From Pelobates cultripes (lineage: Eukaryota > Chordata > Amphibia > Anura > Pelobatidae), in assembly GCA_933207985.1 (NCBI GenBank), contig OW240913.1:329479960-329543959 (forward strand): DNA of 64,000 nt. Reading direction: 5' to 3'. A program made the translations under genes and the position numbers. The notes under the pieces are model-generated. The model did not search any database. It saw only the letters and a program-made list of their open reading frames with translations, and was not told the origin of the DNA. Shown here one piece after another: positions 35,421 to 48,553 of the stretch (the stretch's first letter is position 1; each line of letters starts with the position of its first letter).

Positions 35421-36594
35421 TTCCTGTTTTTTTTAGCTTTCATTGTAGGCATATCTACTAAACAGTGATTTACTTATTTTTTTTGGAGTGTCCCTTTAAA
35501 TTTGAAATTCATTTAGAATTCACTCTGAATCCCCGACAATTCTCACTTTAGTAAATAACTCAGAAAGTGTAGTAGATGCCTGGGAAAGCCTTTTTGCAGA
35601 AGAACAAATAATAAAAATCAATCAATCAATCAGAGATTTCACAACAGACTGATAAGATATGTGGATTGGTTCAAATCTGCTGTCTCTATTGGGTGACTGA
35701 AAATATCTGCACAGGAATAAAGTCAGAAAACAGTGCGGTCACCTTGCATGATTACTTTCAAACAGGAGCAGCTTGTGATAAAATATTTGTGTGATACATG
35801 TGTCACATGTTTATTCAGTACTGTGAGCAGTGCACGCGGGTTACCTATACTACCAGCTACAGCAGCAACAAGGTATCAGTAGGAAGTCTCTGAAAACGTC
35901 CATGGTCTCTTAGCAGTTTGTAGTGATTCACAATTTATTTACGTATTGCTGCCTATTCTGTAATTTTGTGTCTTACTTTAAAATTCTTATCCCTTTGCTT
36001 TGTCAGAATCACATGTTTTTGCACTGCTAGAACGTTTTTACTCTATACAAAGCTTAACTTGAATTTTGTAAAACCTCTTCTCTGACAGTAACTGCAGTGG
36101 GCCCTTTCCAAAAAAAAGAAAGAATGCATTAATGATTTGTGAATGACAGATTTATGCGCTAAACACTGAATTGTAGTCAAAAGCTGAACTGCAAAATGTA
36201 AACTATAATAACCAAGATGTCACTAGCGATGAGTTGAAGAGTTTTTTTTTTTTTTTTTTTTTTAAATCAGCTATTTGGGCCTATTCTGAAACTATGATAA
36301 AAATACTTTTTTATGTTGGGTTGTTTTTGATCCAAAAGGGCCATTGACCAGAAACTAGCTATGAACTGTACAGTTCTGTACAGTAAGAAACTAATATCAT
36401 TTCTGGAAATATAACTTCCATAAAACGCCAACAGAATGTAAAAAGAATGTCAGTAGATGAACATAATTCACATATCATCTGTACTATGCATATTGTATTT
36501 TTTGGGGGAGGGAGGGAGGAGGTCTCACCTACCTTACAAATTATCTTTGGAATCACACTTGCTAATGTTTGTGAAGAGCTTGTCCACTTTTTTT

Positions 36595-36925
36595 TTTTTT
36601 TCGAAAAAATGCTGATTTTAATATATTAACCTTGTTACACCCTCTTGACTGTCACTTAGGCAAGCAGTCCTGTTACTTCCTGGTTTAGTTAGTTCAGCGG
36701 AGCTAAACTCAAGAGGCAGCAATTGGACAGAGCAACTTGCAAAGACATCTCGTTGAGCTGCATTGGGGAGTCTGTGATTGAACAGCCACAGGACGTCCAG
36801 GCTGAGTTTAAAGAGGAAGGCTTGCAAAGGCAGCAAATGAGATTTGTAGCTTAGTGTATTGCATGTTTTCATTGAGAGATATATACTAAACTGTGATTTT
36901 TATCACAGTGGAGTGTCCCTTTAAA
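36595..36925 (+). mobile_element. MITE/SINE-like repeat, second family
   Basis: Shares TCCTGTTACTTCCTGGTT, GAGCTAAACTCAAGAGGCAG, AGCTGCATTGGGGAGTCTGTGATT and the GATTTTTATCACAGTGGAGTGTCCCTTTA end with the family. It resembles 60834-61150 and, reversed, 9250-9415. Confidence 0.65.
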
Positions 36926-38412
36926 CATGTATCTCCACCATATATCAGATATACATAGAAGATAAACAGATCAATCATTGCTTTTATTATAGTACATAAA
37001 ACTAGCCAGTTTGGAACAAAGGTTATTCAATATTATTAGGTTATTCAAAGTGAGCACTTTAGGGAACTCAATGACAATTCAAATTTAAGGCCAAAGTAGC
37101 TGAACTGGATATGAAGGTGACTTACAGAATTCTGTTTCAGTTCAGCAATTTTGGTTTTTAATTTTTAATTTCTTTAATTTGTAATTCACTTTGACTTCAT
37201 GACAAATCTCACTTTCGTGACTATTCTGAGAATTTGGAGCTAAACCACACTCCCCAAAAGCAAAGTTCCCTACAAATGAATTAGTCTATTGCTCCACAAG
37301 TGGAAATATTTCAATTGAAAGATTAACTTATCTTAACTGAGATAAGTCTTGAGCTGATTTTTTTTTCCTACATGCGATTACAATTAAACATGCCACATTT
37401 ACAGTCCATTTCACATGTTTACGTTCTTGCATATGTATTAACATAGACACCCTAAGCTATTAAAATTCTCAAGACTAATATCAAAGTAGAAGACTTCAAA
37501 ATCCACAATACTAATAAACAAAATTTAAATGATAAAAGTAGAGGGGTAGAACAGAGTGTATTTAATGCCATATGTACTAACGCATTTTTTTTTCTTCTTT
37601 TTTTTTTTTACCCTGTAGGGCTTCATCAGTATCGTTAGCAATAGATTACCTGTCAGGAATATGTATGGCATATTCAAATAAGCACTGTGCATATTTATTA
37701 AACTGATACGATATGAATCCATGTAGACCAATTTTAATAGTTCAAAATGAGTCATAATTCTTGTTAACAATACAGTTATTTTTAAAATTTCCTGCAGTAG
37801 TGGTCCTTTTTTTTTTATTTTCCTTATTGAAATTAAATGATATGCCTTAGGTGAGTCATTCATCATCGCTAAAGGAACTGGCCTTTTGTTGAAGAGTTCC
37901 TGAATTTTTATCCCTATACATAATGTATTTCCTTCCAGTATAATAGATGCACTTTCTCCATGTGCATTCTTAGACGCATTTGCTGTGCGTTCACATATTT
38001 TAAATCAGTAATGTTTTATTATAACTTTGAATATATTTTTCTTAGTACACTACAATTGATAGCCTGAGTATTGTGGTGCATGTATTTTAATTTAAAGTAG
38101 GATGGGTCTTTGCTTTAGAAATCAACCCGAAAGCTTCATCTTTTTAGCACTGTGACTCCTCTTTAAGCTATTTGTTTTGCTGTTAATAATTTGTGTGTGA
38201 TATTAATAATAGGTATTTAATGGGAAAAGATTTAGAGGTTATTACAAATGGGCTACACAGTTAATGTCAACATTGACAAAACCCAACTCTAAGGTAATTT
38301 TCAGCCCAGGTTGGATTATCAACTCAGGTACTCCTAAACCATAAGACTTTAAACTAAATCTGTTAAGAAAAACCTGTTAAAAAATAAAATTACCCTAAAT
38401 CACCCCCATATA

Positions 38413-38615
38413 CAGAGAGGGTAGTGGACGCATGGAATAGCCTTCCAGCTGAAGAGGTAGAGGTTAATACAGTGAAGGAGTTTAAGCATGCGTGGGAGAG
38501 GCATAAGTCTATCCTAGACTTAAGATAAGGCCTGGGACTAATGAAAGTATTTAGAAAATTGGGCAGACTAGATGTGCCAAATGGTTCTTATCTGCCATCA
38601 CATTCTATGTTTCTA
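38413..38615 (+). repeat. CR1-type LINE 3' end
   Basis: The longest copy of this 3' end in the window. It runs from GAGGGTAGTGGACGCATGGAATAGC to GGGCAGACTAGATGTGCC and TCTATGTTTCTATA. The ATTCTATGTTTCTATAT tail matches the octamer-type end of CR1 elements. Copies at 35295 and 49391 overlap its two halves. Confidence 0.75.
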
Positions 38616-39374
38616 TATATATTGAATACATCATATATCACAAAGACACCTGATGTATTCAATGTAAATTTTCAAGATCTGCTCAACTCATCTCCATTAC
38701 ATTGCCACCATCTTCAGAACTTTGTACATGTTACTCTTTATGTAACACCCAACTCCGGTCTGTCCTGTGGTTTTATGTGATTTGCCCAGCTTCGGGACGC
38801 TTCCCCAAGCAAGGCAAAACAAAAGTGTGACTCCAACACACTGGCTTCATTACCAGCATTCCGGTATCTGAACTAAGTGACATCATAGACTCCATGTCTA
38901 TACCCCCTAGTCAGCACTAGCAACGGCATCTAGGGAGTTTCCATAGCAACCACAACGCATGCTTGGGAGAGCAGAAGGTCTGTCTGTGGGAGGTCTTTTC
39001 TGCTCTCCTTTGTTCGTCAAATCATCAGCATAGAGTCTATAATGAAGATTTGGCTAAGAAGTGGGTGGAAGACCTTATAAATACTAGGTTTTCTCCCAAT
39101 CTATACATTTGCTAGCAAATCTTCTTGCACAATGTAAAGATGACATTTAATGCTATTTTAAAAGAGCATAAGTAGTTTATGGGATGAAAGATATCCTTTA
39201 ATAGAATGAAACATTAAATGCAGCCTAAAGTGATGCAAAATTGCAGTTCACATATTTTATGGGTGGGTGAAGAGCAGGAATAACCAGACAGTTAAGTTAG
39301 ACAGCCACCTAGCCACCTAGAGGTGAACCTTTTCACCATCTCTATGTGAACAATATATGGTAGGCCTAAACTGT

Positions 39375-39470
39375 TAAAGGGACACTATAATCCCTCAAAC
39401 AACTTTAGCTTAACAAAGCCAAACATCATTCCCTTTAATTTGCTTAGGGCTCTGTGGAATCTTAAATAGG
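39375..39470 (+). repeat. GGGACACTATAG-family MITE, terminal fragment
   Basis: Begins TTAAAGGGACACTATAATCCCTCAAACAACTTTAGC; the match fades after about 90 bp. Confidence 0.5.
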
Positions 39471-39801
39471 AAGCTGGGCATTGGTGGAAAGCATACAAGT
39501 TCTTCCCAAAAAAATAATAAACTGTACTAAAAGTGGCATAGCTTGTCCAAATATTTTTAGCCTTTGTCCCAGGACTCTACAACACAGCAGAGACAAATCT
39601 CTAGTGTGCCATATGGGAATTATGGGCCTGGTACCAACCTGAGAATTTCAGTTTGGGTATTCCATGATTTGTAATAACCAATGGAAAAAATATATATTTT
39701 TATCCTATCTCTTGATATTTTGGTGATTGAGTGTTTAATTCCAGAGTTTCATTTAATCTAAGTATCACATACAATGTTTTAATTGCATATTATAATAGAT
39801 A

Positions 39802-39826
39802 CAGGGAGTGCAGAATTATTAGGCAA
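39802..39826 (+). repeat. Tc1-like left terminal inverted repeat
   Basis: 25 bases identical to the reverse complement of 41339-41363; preceded by TA. Confidence 0.93.
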
Positions 39827-40128
39827 GTTGTATTTTTGAGGATTCATTTTATTATTGAACAACAACCATGTTCTCAATGAACCCAAAAAACTCATTAATA
39901 TCAAAGCTGAATATTTTTGGAAGTAGTTTTTAGTTTGTTTTTAGTTATAGCTATGTTAGGGGATATCTGTGTGTGCAGGTGACTATTACTGTGCATAATT
40001 ATTAGGCAACTTAACAAAAAACAAATATATACCCATTTCAATTATTTATTATTACCAGTGAAACCAATATAACATCTCAACATTCACAAATATACATTTC
40101 TGACATTCAAAAACAAAACAAAAACAAA

Positions 40129-41145
40129 TCAGTGACCAATATAGCCACCTTTCTTTGCAAGGACACTCAAAAGCCTGCCATCCATGGATTCTGTCAGTGT
40201 TTTGATCTGTTCACCATCAACATTGCGTGCAGCAGCAACCACAGCCTCCCAGACACTGTTCAGAGAGGTGTACTGTTTTCCCTCCTTGTAAATCTCACAT
40301 TTGATGATGGACCACAGGTTCTCAATGGGGTTCAGATCAGGTGAACAAGGAGGCCATGTCATTAGATTTTCTTCTTTTATACCCTTTCTTGCCAGCCACG
40401 CTGTGGAGTACTTGGACGCGTGTGATGGAGCATTGTCCTGCATGAAAATCATGTTTTTCTTGAAGGATGCAGACTTCTTCCTGTACCACTGCTTGAAGAA
40501 GGTGTCTTCCAGGAACTGGCAGTAGGACTGGGAGTTGAGCTTGACTCCATCCTCAACCCGAAAAGGCCCCACAAGCTCATCTTTGATGATACCAGCCCAA
40601 ACCAGTACTCCACCTCCACCTTGCTGGCGTCTGAGTCGGACTGGAGCTCTCTGCCCTTTACCAATCCAGCCACGGGCCCATCCATCTGGCCCATCAAGAC
40701 TCACTCTCATTTCATCAGTCCATAAAACCTTAGAAAAATCAGTCTTGAGATATTTCTTGGCCCAGTCTTGACGTTTCAGCTTGTGTGTCTTGTTCAGTGG
40801 TGGTCGTCTTTCAGCCTTTCTTACCTTGGCCATGTCTCTGAGTATTGCACACCTTGTGCTTTTGGGCACTCCAGTGATGTTGCAGCTCTGAAATATGGCC
40901 AAACTGGTGGCAAGTGGCATCGTGGCAGCTGCACGCTTGACTTTTCTCAGTTCATGGGCAGTTATTTTGCGCCTTGGTTTTTCCACACGCTTCTTGCGAC
41001 CCTGTTGACTATTTTGAATGAAACGCTTGATTGTTCGATGATCACGCTTCAGAAGCTTTGCAATTTTAAGAGTGCTGCATCCCTCTGCAAGATATCTCAC
41101 TATTTTTGACTTTTCTGAGCCTGTCAAGTCCTTCTTTTGACCCAT
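40129..41145 (-). CDS. Tc1/mariner transposase, DD37E type, intact
   Basis: Intact 338-codon transposase, a usual length for Tc1-like enzymes. It should bind the element ends and cut and paste DNA at TA sites in the nucleus. Residues 10-45 form a helix-turn-helix (GCSTLKIAKLLKRDHRTIKRF), followed by a basic KPRRK stretch and a second HTH-like segment at about 65-105. The catalytic triad is Asp144 (WTDEM), Asp237 (QDNAPSH) and Glu275 (NPIENLW). There are 37 residues between Asp237 and Glu275, instead of the 34 of classical Tc1. A glycine-rich GGGGVLVWAG box lies at 176-185. The start is the first Met, in the usual family position, 218 bp inside the right terminus. DD37E vertebrate Tc1-like elements have been reported under the name TRT; membership is inferred from spacing only. 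Confidence 0.93.
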   Translation of the reverse strand: MGQKKDLTGSEKSKIVRYLAEGCSTLKIAKLLKRDHRTIKRFIQNSQQGRKKRVEKPRRKITAHELRKVKRAAATMPLATSLAIFQSCNITGVPKSTRCAILRDMAKVRKAERRPPLNKTHKLKRQDWAKKYLKTDFSKVLWTDEMRVSLDGPDGWARGWIGKGQRAPVRLRRQQGGGGVLVWAGIIKDELVGPFRVEDGVKLNSQSYCQFLEDTFFKQWYRKKSASFKKNMIFMQDNAPSHASKYSTAWLARKGIKEENLMTWPPCSPDLNPIENLWSIIKCEIYKEGKQYTSLNSVWEAVVAAARNVDGEQIKTLTESMDGRLLSVLAKKGGYIGH

Positions 41146-41338
41146 TTTGCCAAAGGAAAGGTAGTTGCCTAATAATTATGCACACCTGATATAGGGTGTT
41201 GATGTCATTAGACCACACCCCTTCTCATTACAGAGATGCACATCACCTAATATGCTTAATTGGTAGTAGGCTTTCGAGCCTATACAGCTTGGAGTAAGAC
41301 AACATGCATAAAGAGGATGATGTGGTCAAAATACTAAT

Positions 41339-41363
41339 TTGCCTAATAATTCTGCACTCCCTG
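41339..41363 (-). repeat. Tc1-like right terminal inverted repeat
   Basis: Mirror of 39802-39826; followed by TA. Confidence 0.93.
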
Positions 41364-44300
41364 TAATGGTGGAGAGGTATCGAGACAAATTAGACACTAT
41401 TTTAGGTTGAAACTGTTAAATGTTGAGAGGCATGCTGTAGGCTTCCATGGTGATTGCTCCTAATTTAGGACATTGCCCCAGAATAATGTCTATTTTTGCC
41501 TTAATAACTCTCACCTAAACAGAAGTTATTTTTGTCCTGTTAAATCTCCTCTAATGTATTTAGAATTTGAATGAAATATTAATTAATTATAAAAATATTT
41601 ATAACAAGTGCATTAAGACACTGAACTTTATTAATTATAGCAAATAACATTCATTAGTGCAAATTGTCTCTCAATAATTTAAAAATTAATCACGTCAATA
41701 TTTTAAAAATGAATCAAGTCACATTACAAACTAGGTTATCTACTAAATATGAGCTTCAGCCGATATTATTCCAGGTAATAATTTGGGAATGTGTGCCAAA
41801 TGTGTAATTCATCCATTTGCTACAATAATATGAATATACATCTATATATTAGCCCTGAATGTGTATTTGCAATGATCAATACTATATCTGCAACAATAAA
41901 AAACAAACAAAAAAAAACAAGTCCATAAAAATTATAGGAATTTGACAATTTCACCAAAACACCAAACTTTATGCAAATTGAGACTTTCATTTTTCTTGTT
42001 CTTTAGCTCCAAATTGAAATGAATAAATAATTCCGAGTCTCTGGGGACCTACATAACAACAAGAGATAGCCACAGAGGTGGTTCTGTCCTGTGAGATGCA
42101 TTATAATTGTTTAATGTCACTGTCCATGGTATCTTCTGGAAACTATTTTAATCAAAAAGTAGGCCTGAATTTATTTTAATTCACACACTATATATGGTGC
42201 GAAGTGTCTGTAATTTAATGGAAGTGGTAGGGTTGCACCCACTCCCCTCTTTAAAAATGTGCAAAACATACTCACTTAAAACTCATGTTTTGATTTTGAA
42301 AAAGTCAATAAATTAAATAAAAAATAAAAAAATACATTAAAATGTAGTACATTCTGAAGAAATGGATAGGAAACTAAAATAATATATCAATACAGAAAAC
42401 TGCATGAAATATTAAATAGTCACTTTTAGACAAGGGTTTTGCAACTCTCAGGCTGTGTTAGCCAGTTAATTTGCCTAAGTAATTAAGGGAGCGCTGTTTA
42501 CAATTTTTTGTTAAAAAAGAATAGTGCAAGTGAATGTAAATGCTTTGAAAGGATGGAGGTTGAAATGATAGAGTGAGAGGAAATGTAATGATCAAATACA
42601 GTGTAAATAAAATGTTAAAGGCTGTGAATATGTATAGGAAATAGGAAGATCAATTGAGGTAAATGAAAGGGAAGTGTAAAAGTAAGTAAGGGAATATGAA
42701 AGAAAATAACTCAAGGACAGTTTGTGTATTTTAGACAATGGGGAAAATAGAAATATTAATTGGTTTACTTGAATTCCCCAACAAAATAAATGAAAGAAAG
42801 TAAAATATAGACACAGTTTATAAAATGCGTGTGCCTCTTCTCCATTCTAATGTTTAGTTACATACCCATTAAACGTCTTGCCCATGTCTGCATATACTTT
42901 ATATATTGAGCAACTATCCACATGACTTTATCACAAATTATCACACCCCACTAGAGTACTTGGTGTGCACCAAATATGGACTTTAACAACATGCTCAAAT
43001 AATAATCTTTATATAGCAGATGAGTAATAAGTTAAAGTTTAGAGAATACGTATTAATTTATTCCAAGTACAGCTTACTTCTAGATAGTGTTACCCCAATT
43101 TTCTATACTTGGTGTGATATGAAACTTATAAATTCAAGAAATACATCTCTCTTTTTTTGCTGAATCAAACCTTACTTAAAGCACTTATTTTAAAATTTAC
43201 GTTTCTTGCCCAGTACAGTTTAGCGATATCTAGCTAATACTATATTAAATTGATTAGGGAGATCAACATTTCATCTTAAAAATACCTGAACAGTGTAATG
43301 TGAATTGGAACCAGATTACATCGGCATATTTGCCATTTTCTTGACAATAAAATAGTGTCATTTATATTGTCACTCGTTAAGATTTTCAGTGTGTGTTTTA
43401 ACAAAAATCAATCTGATAATGTTAAGCACTTAAAGTTAAGACCTAATAAAAAAAAAATTGCAAAGGGGTCTTAAAAATGTGCCGACACCAAAAAATATTC
43501 AGCAAGACTGAGAACAGACCTGTCTTTTCAGAATGTACACAGATGTTCTATTAGTTTGCAAAGATTTATCAAAGACTAAAGTGCAAAGATAAAGAACATG
43601 TTAAAGTAGATTGTTGTAAACTAAATGCTACTGTATGGCTTCAGTGATAACCAGACAAAGAGGCAGAACATTAAAAAAATCTATAATAATCATGTGTATT
43701 CATTGGTTACATGTTTAGTTAAATGAGAAAAGAATAGGTATTCATTTTGATATATATCTTGAATATGTCTTGAGATTGCGCTTCATGTTTATTGGCTACT
43801 GAGTTGTCTTAACAAAGACAGACATAAAATGTAATTGGCTAAATAAGAGAATATCATAAGGCATGGGCAATCACTGGTCCTATAGTTGTTCATTTGAGAC
43901 TAATTTAGAAATACCCTTGGACATTAACCAAAAGTAATTTGCTCCTTTTCAGATCTCTTTCTGGAGCATTCAGGACCATTTAGAGAGGTCCAATTCAGAG
44001 CTGATCTAATTAGTTTGGAGGTGGGTTTGCCATATGGACATGAGTTGTATGGCACCATTTTGCATGCTCATGGGCTTTGATTGAGACCCCATGCTGTAGC
44101 TACATGCACCTATGATCGTCAGTTCAGGAACAAATTCACAACCCACAAAACAGTAAACAGGGCTGTCAATAAACTGATAGCAGATATGATATGTAATCAA
44201 TAAAAGTGCTGACCAGGACTCAACAACCTATCACAGAAACCCCTGTTGGGCTATGGGTCTATGGGATAACACCAGTGTTGAAAGACTAGAATGATAGTAT

Positions 44301-45682
44301 TCTAATTAGTAGAGCCTCTCAGGTTTGGGCAGCCTACTGTTGATTATCTGTAGATATTTAGCAGCTACAAGAACTTTTGCAGATATTTAGCAGCTACAAG
44401 AACACGATTCCGCACAATTCGAAGAAACAAATTCAAATAATGAATGGATGGATCATGCAGCCCAAAAGGTGGGTAACTGGAGTTTTATTGCATACAAATG
44501 ATACAACCTCATCACTTGTATGGAATAAAACTCAAATTACTCAATTCTTGGATGGCCTGATAAGGTTGGATATTTATATTTATTTATTTGTTTTGGGTGC
44601 TATTTTTTATTTCTTTAAGAAAAAAACAAATCCTTACTTTACTCATGAAATCTTCAAATTATCTTTGAGTCATTGAAAAATGTGAAAGCATAATTGGTAG
44701 ATAATATAAAAAATAATTATAATATATTCTGAATACATTCCAGGCCAACACCAGTAATGTGGCCATTAATCATTTCCTCTCGGCAGCCATGTTTTGGTAC
44801 TCATGAAAATACAAAATTAAAGTATGCATTTTTCCACATAATAATACAAAAGGATCTTCTCATCTCTAGATTATAAATATGCAAATATCACTGAAATTAG
44901 AACAACATGCATTTTGAGGTTTTGCGTTTAATTTGAGTTGAGGTATATTATAACTTATAACACCTCCACCCAGATTTACCATTATCTGCCTTTTAATTAG
45001 GACTGCAGTAGGCTGCAAATCTTTCACAATACTGTTACACTGTACAATTAATATTCAGATAATATGTGTGGATTATCATGTTAACCCTTGCAAGTAATGT
45101 CTATAGACCCATTTTATAAAGTTGAGAACTGAAGCCTTTTTATGGATCATTGTAGTTCAATTTATTATCCCCTTCAATATAGAAGCCTTGTCTGTTCCCC
45201 TTCTACCTGAGAGATGCTCATTGTCCACTTCTTTGCAATCCACTTTTCTCATCTTTTCACAAATACCAGGTGCCTCACTTGTTAATGAAATCATTCACTG
45301 ACCCTTTCTAACTTAAACTCTTTATTGGTCTCAACCCATCACATCTGTAAAAAAAACTATTCTCCCTTCCCCTTTCAACCTCTCTATTATCTAGAATCAG
45401 TAGCTGCTTATCTGACATCTGTCCTGGATTGCCTTAACATTAATATCTCTAAAAGATAAGAACTGTCAGTGATTTACTCTTCACCCTCTTCTCCAACACC
45501 TGAAACCTCTGATTAACTAAGCACAATATTAGAAAACCAAAATACTAACCCACTCACTACCAATGTCACTTCTGTTCTACCTGAGCTTTCCCTCTACCAC
45601 CTTTTCCCTCTCTAATTAATCTTGAATACATTTCTAGACTCCATTACCTCACTAGTCATTCACCATCTGCTTACTCACTGTG

Positions 45683-46167
45683 TGTCACATATTCATCCGC
45701 TTATAAAAACATTTACTGTCCACACAGGAAAAGTTGTGCCGAGCAGCAACCAAATCCACAGAAGGGTTAATGCTGAGCAGCAATTATGCAAATGGGAGCC
45801 TGGTAACTGCCTATGGGGTCAAAGGACGGTTACAGCCTATCAGACCTAGAGGAGGGGTATTTAGGCCCAGTTCTCATCCTGCTCAGTGCCCTGTCGTGGT
45901 TTCTCTTGTGGTTGTCCGAGAGCGCGTTATTGATTCTGGTTATTCTGGTTATTTGTCTTTGGCATTGTTTTTGACTTCCCTGTTTTCTGGCATCCCTGAC
46001 TCCTGGCTTTTCCTTATCATTGTGTCTCTTTCTGTTTCCCTTGACCTCGGCTATTCCTGACTATTCTTTGGTACGTTTGTCCGGCTATTCTAAGGTCCGG
46101 TATACGTTACCTATCAGTCCTCTGTGTTACACAATTCTATGTGCTGGTTCATACTGTAATCCTGACA
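45683..46167 (-). mobile_element. Solo LTR, reverse orientation
   Basis: The perfect 5-bp duplication CTGTG (45678-45682 and 46168-46172) flanks TGTCACAT...ATCCTGACA. Reverse-complemented, it shows the family order seen at 16651: GGACCTTAGAATAGCCGG, AGCCGAGGTCAAGGG and ACCACGACAGGGC. Length 485 bp; no internal region. Confidence 0.8.
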
Positions 46168-46431
46168 CTGTGTCAGTCTCGCCACTGGGTTCCTATTAGT
46201 TTCAGAAACATGGTCCTAAACCTCAACTTCTTAGCTCCCACTAAAACTGCACTCCCATGTATATCTGCCAATATCTCCTAATACTTTCCTACTCACCATC
46301 TTCATTCTGCTCAAGACCATCAGTTCCTATAGCATATTCTTATCAACAATCAGACCTCTCATTCTATCCTTCTGTAATAGTGTCTAGCTATGTGTTATGG
46401 TAAATGTTAATGTAACATCTATTAAACATTA

Positions 46432-46852
46432 AAGGGAAACCATAGTCACCAAAACAACTACAGCTTAATGTAGTTGTTCTGGTGAGTATAGTCAGTCCCT
46501 GCAGGCTTTTTGCAGAAAAGAAAATGCAGTGTTTACATTACAGCCTAGAGACACCTCCACTGGCCAATCCTCAGATGGCTACTAGAAGTGCTTTCTGAGG
46601 CATAGTGTGCAGCACTGATGTTCAGCATCTCCACCCGCTGCATGGAGACACTGAACATTCCTCATAGAGATACATGATTGGCCAGGGTGTCATTTTGTCA
46701 GCCAAGGAGGCAGATTAGGGGCAGAGCCAGCACCAGCAGACTGGAATAAATGTACGATTTTACTATATTTAGGGGGGCAAGATAGTGTTTTTATCCCTAT
46801 AGGGTCAGGAATATGTTTGTGTTTATGACCCTATAGTACTTTACCTTGCATG
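46432..46852 (+). mobile_element. GGGACACTATAG-family MITE, near complete
   Basis: Starts AAAGGGAAACCATAGTCACC and ends ATGACCCTATAGTACTTTACC, inverted ends of the family. The body matches 33132-33415 block by block. Confidence 0.7.
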
Positions 46853-48553
46853 TAACCCTGTTATATTGTGCAGCACTGCGTAATCGATTGGCACTGTATA
46901 CATAAATATTAATAATAAAATTCCTCTATCCTGTTATTCCCTACTTCAAGCCTTTGTAACCATGATTAATCCCCTCCATCTGCAACTCCACCTAATCTGT
47001 ATTCTTCATATAAAGTTGATCTTATTTATCCTATTTGTACGTGTATTCTATTCTCTTGTCCTATATGCACTTAATGTACCTGGTATTGTATTGTAACCTA
47101 ATTTTATTAGGTCTATATAGGCTCATTGCTAATCTATGTAAGCACTATGGATAAGTCAATTAAATAAACAGTTAATAAATAAAAAGCTCAGCTTGTTAGT
47201 GTCAAGTGTGAAGCATAAGAGATCCCTCATCTGGGTCCTAGGTCCATAGATCATGATGTTGTAATGTGCACAAATTGTGTCATAAACATCTCAAAAAGCC
47301 CAGTGCTACGGGCACTTTTAAAAGCCAATGGATCTGTGAGAAAATGGACTAGAAACCTTAAAGAGCAGTAGACTACTGGAAACGTGGAACCTTTACGTCT
47401 CCTCTTTTATTTTACTATACAACATTGCATAGTTACATTAAATTAATATTAATTAAAAATACATGACAGATGTGATTATTCAGGAGGATTGGATGTTGAC
47501 AGATACTAAGGGATGGAAACAATTTTAGGGAGTTTGGTAGGTATGGTCTGAAAATTATTATTGAAATAAAAACTATATAAAACATAGAATACACACATTT
47601 TGTCATGACAATTCTAAATAATAAATAGATAAATGGACATTTACAAAATTTCATTTTTCAGGATTTCAGCACATTTTGTGTAAAGCAATAGCACTTAGTT
47701 TTACAGCCTTTTTTTTCATGAAAGGTCATCTTACATACTCGTGTTGTAAAAAAAAGTATCTATTTTCAGTGCAAAATGGTCTACTAGGCTGAAGTTACAA
47801 CTCATTGAGCTTGCTGTTTGTTTTGGTGTACAAAGAGTCAGCCAAGTTCTGATAAGAAAATCCCAAAAGGACCTTAACATCTACAGAAAATTGAAGCTGA
47901 ATTCAACTGGAACCATTGAACATCCTATTGAGTCAACTGATGCTTCACAACACTTTAGTCAATTAGTTTTAAAATTCCTAGAGCAGATAAAGACCTCCTC
48001 CAATTTAGCTGCAAGGTCCAATATCGTTATAGCTATTTAGGTTATCCAAACTAAGACAATCCTCTCTGCTTTGAGTAAGAATTCCTGAAGTCTTCAGAGT
48101 CAGCTACTGGACTTTAGTTGGGGAAAATATTACTAGCAACCGAACCATCGTATTTATTCATGAATCTTATTCACACACGTCCGACCTGAAAATGAGCAGA
48201 CAGTTTTTTTGGCTTCACCACAAATAAAAGCGAAAAGTAGACAAGCACTAGTGGATGTTAAATGGAAAGCAGATTCTCCAAATCAATAAGGCAACTTGCC
48301 TTCTTTCTGGATCACCAAATAAGAGTACTTAGAAGAGTGAACAAGACAGATGCCTGCACTTTTTCAACCTCATTAACTACGTAACTATGCAATTGTGGAA
48401 TTATGCTTTTGTTAAAACTGTCATAGATGACACAAAATTGCAGATTCTTTTCAAAGTGTATTTTCTGTTTTAATTGAAAGCCGATATGTCACACAGCTTT
48501 ATTTCCTTTATCTTTCTTACAAAATGTTTTTTGTGTGAATTATGTTGTTACAG

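Larger units (their letters stand above)
39802..41363 (-). mobile_element. Complete Tc1-like transposon with DD37E transposase
   Basis: A 1562-bp element flanked by the TA duplication (39800-39801 and 41364-41365). The terminal 25 bases (starting CAGGGAGTGCAGAATTATTA) are identical on both ends in inverted orientation. A second inverted pair sits inside (GTGCATAATTATTAGGCAAC at 39991, complement ending at 41183), as in IR/DR Tc1-like elements with two transposase sites per end. It carries one intact transposase gene on the minus strand. It looks young and may be mobile, or was until recently. Confidence 0.95.
45170..47180 (+). mobile_element. Decayed L2-like LINE with nested insertions
   Basis: Pyrimidine-rich sequence with scattered L2 ORF2 echoes (LDCLNINISKR near 45430 resembles WMAAHILKVNLSKTE). 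It is followed near 46860-46922 by a TTGTGCAGCACTGCG...CACTGTATA...AATAATAAAA tail that mirrors the L2 end at 7.8 kb. A second possible 3' tail (GCACTATGGATAAG...AATAAATAAA) lies at 47130-47180. A solo LTR and a MITE interrupt it. Boundaries are approximate. Confidence 0.5.
32975..48553 (+). other. ush2a: Intron 12 of ush2a (15579 bp)
   Basis: Complete phase-1 intron with consensus gtgagt at 32975 and cag at 48551-48553. It is mostly AT-rich unique-looking DNA with scattered CR1 and MITE fragments, one intact Tc1-like transposon and a decayed L2. I see nothing recognisable in 33420-34880, 35420-36590, 36930-38410, 41366-45170 and 47185-48550. Confidence 0.93.

Noticed and set aside
40535..41109. 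Open frames of 78 and 113 aa on + opposite the transposase
   Set aside because: Antisense shadows of the transposase gene.
45622..46060. 75- and 108-aa open frames on +
   Set aside because: They cross the boundary of a solo LTR with a defined 5-bp duplication and show no domain.
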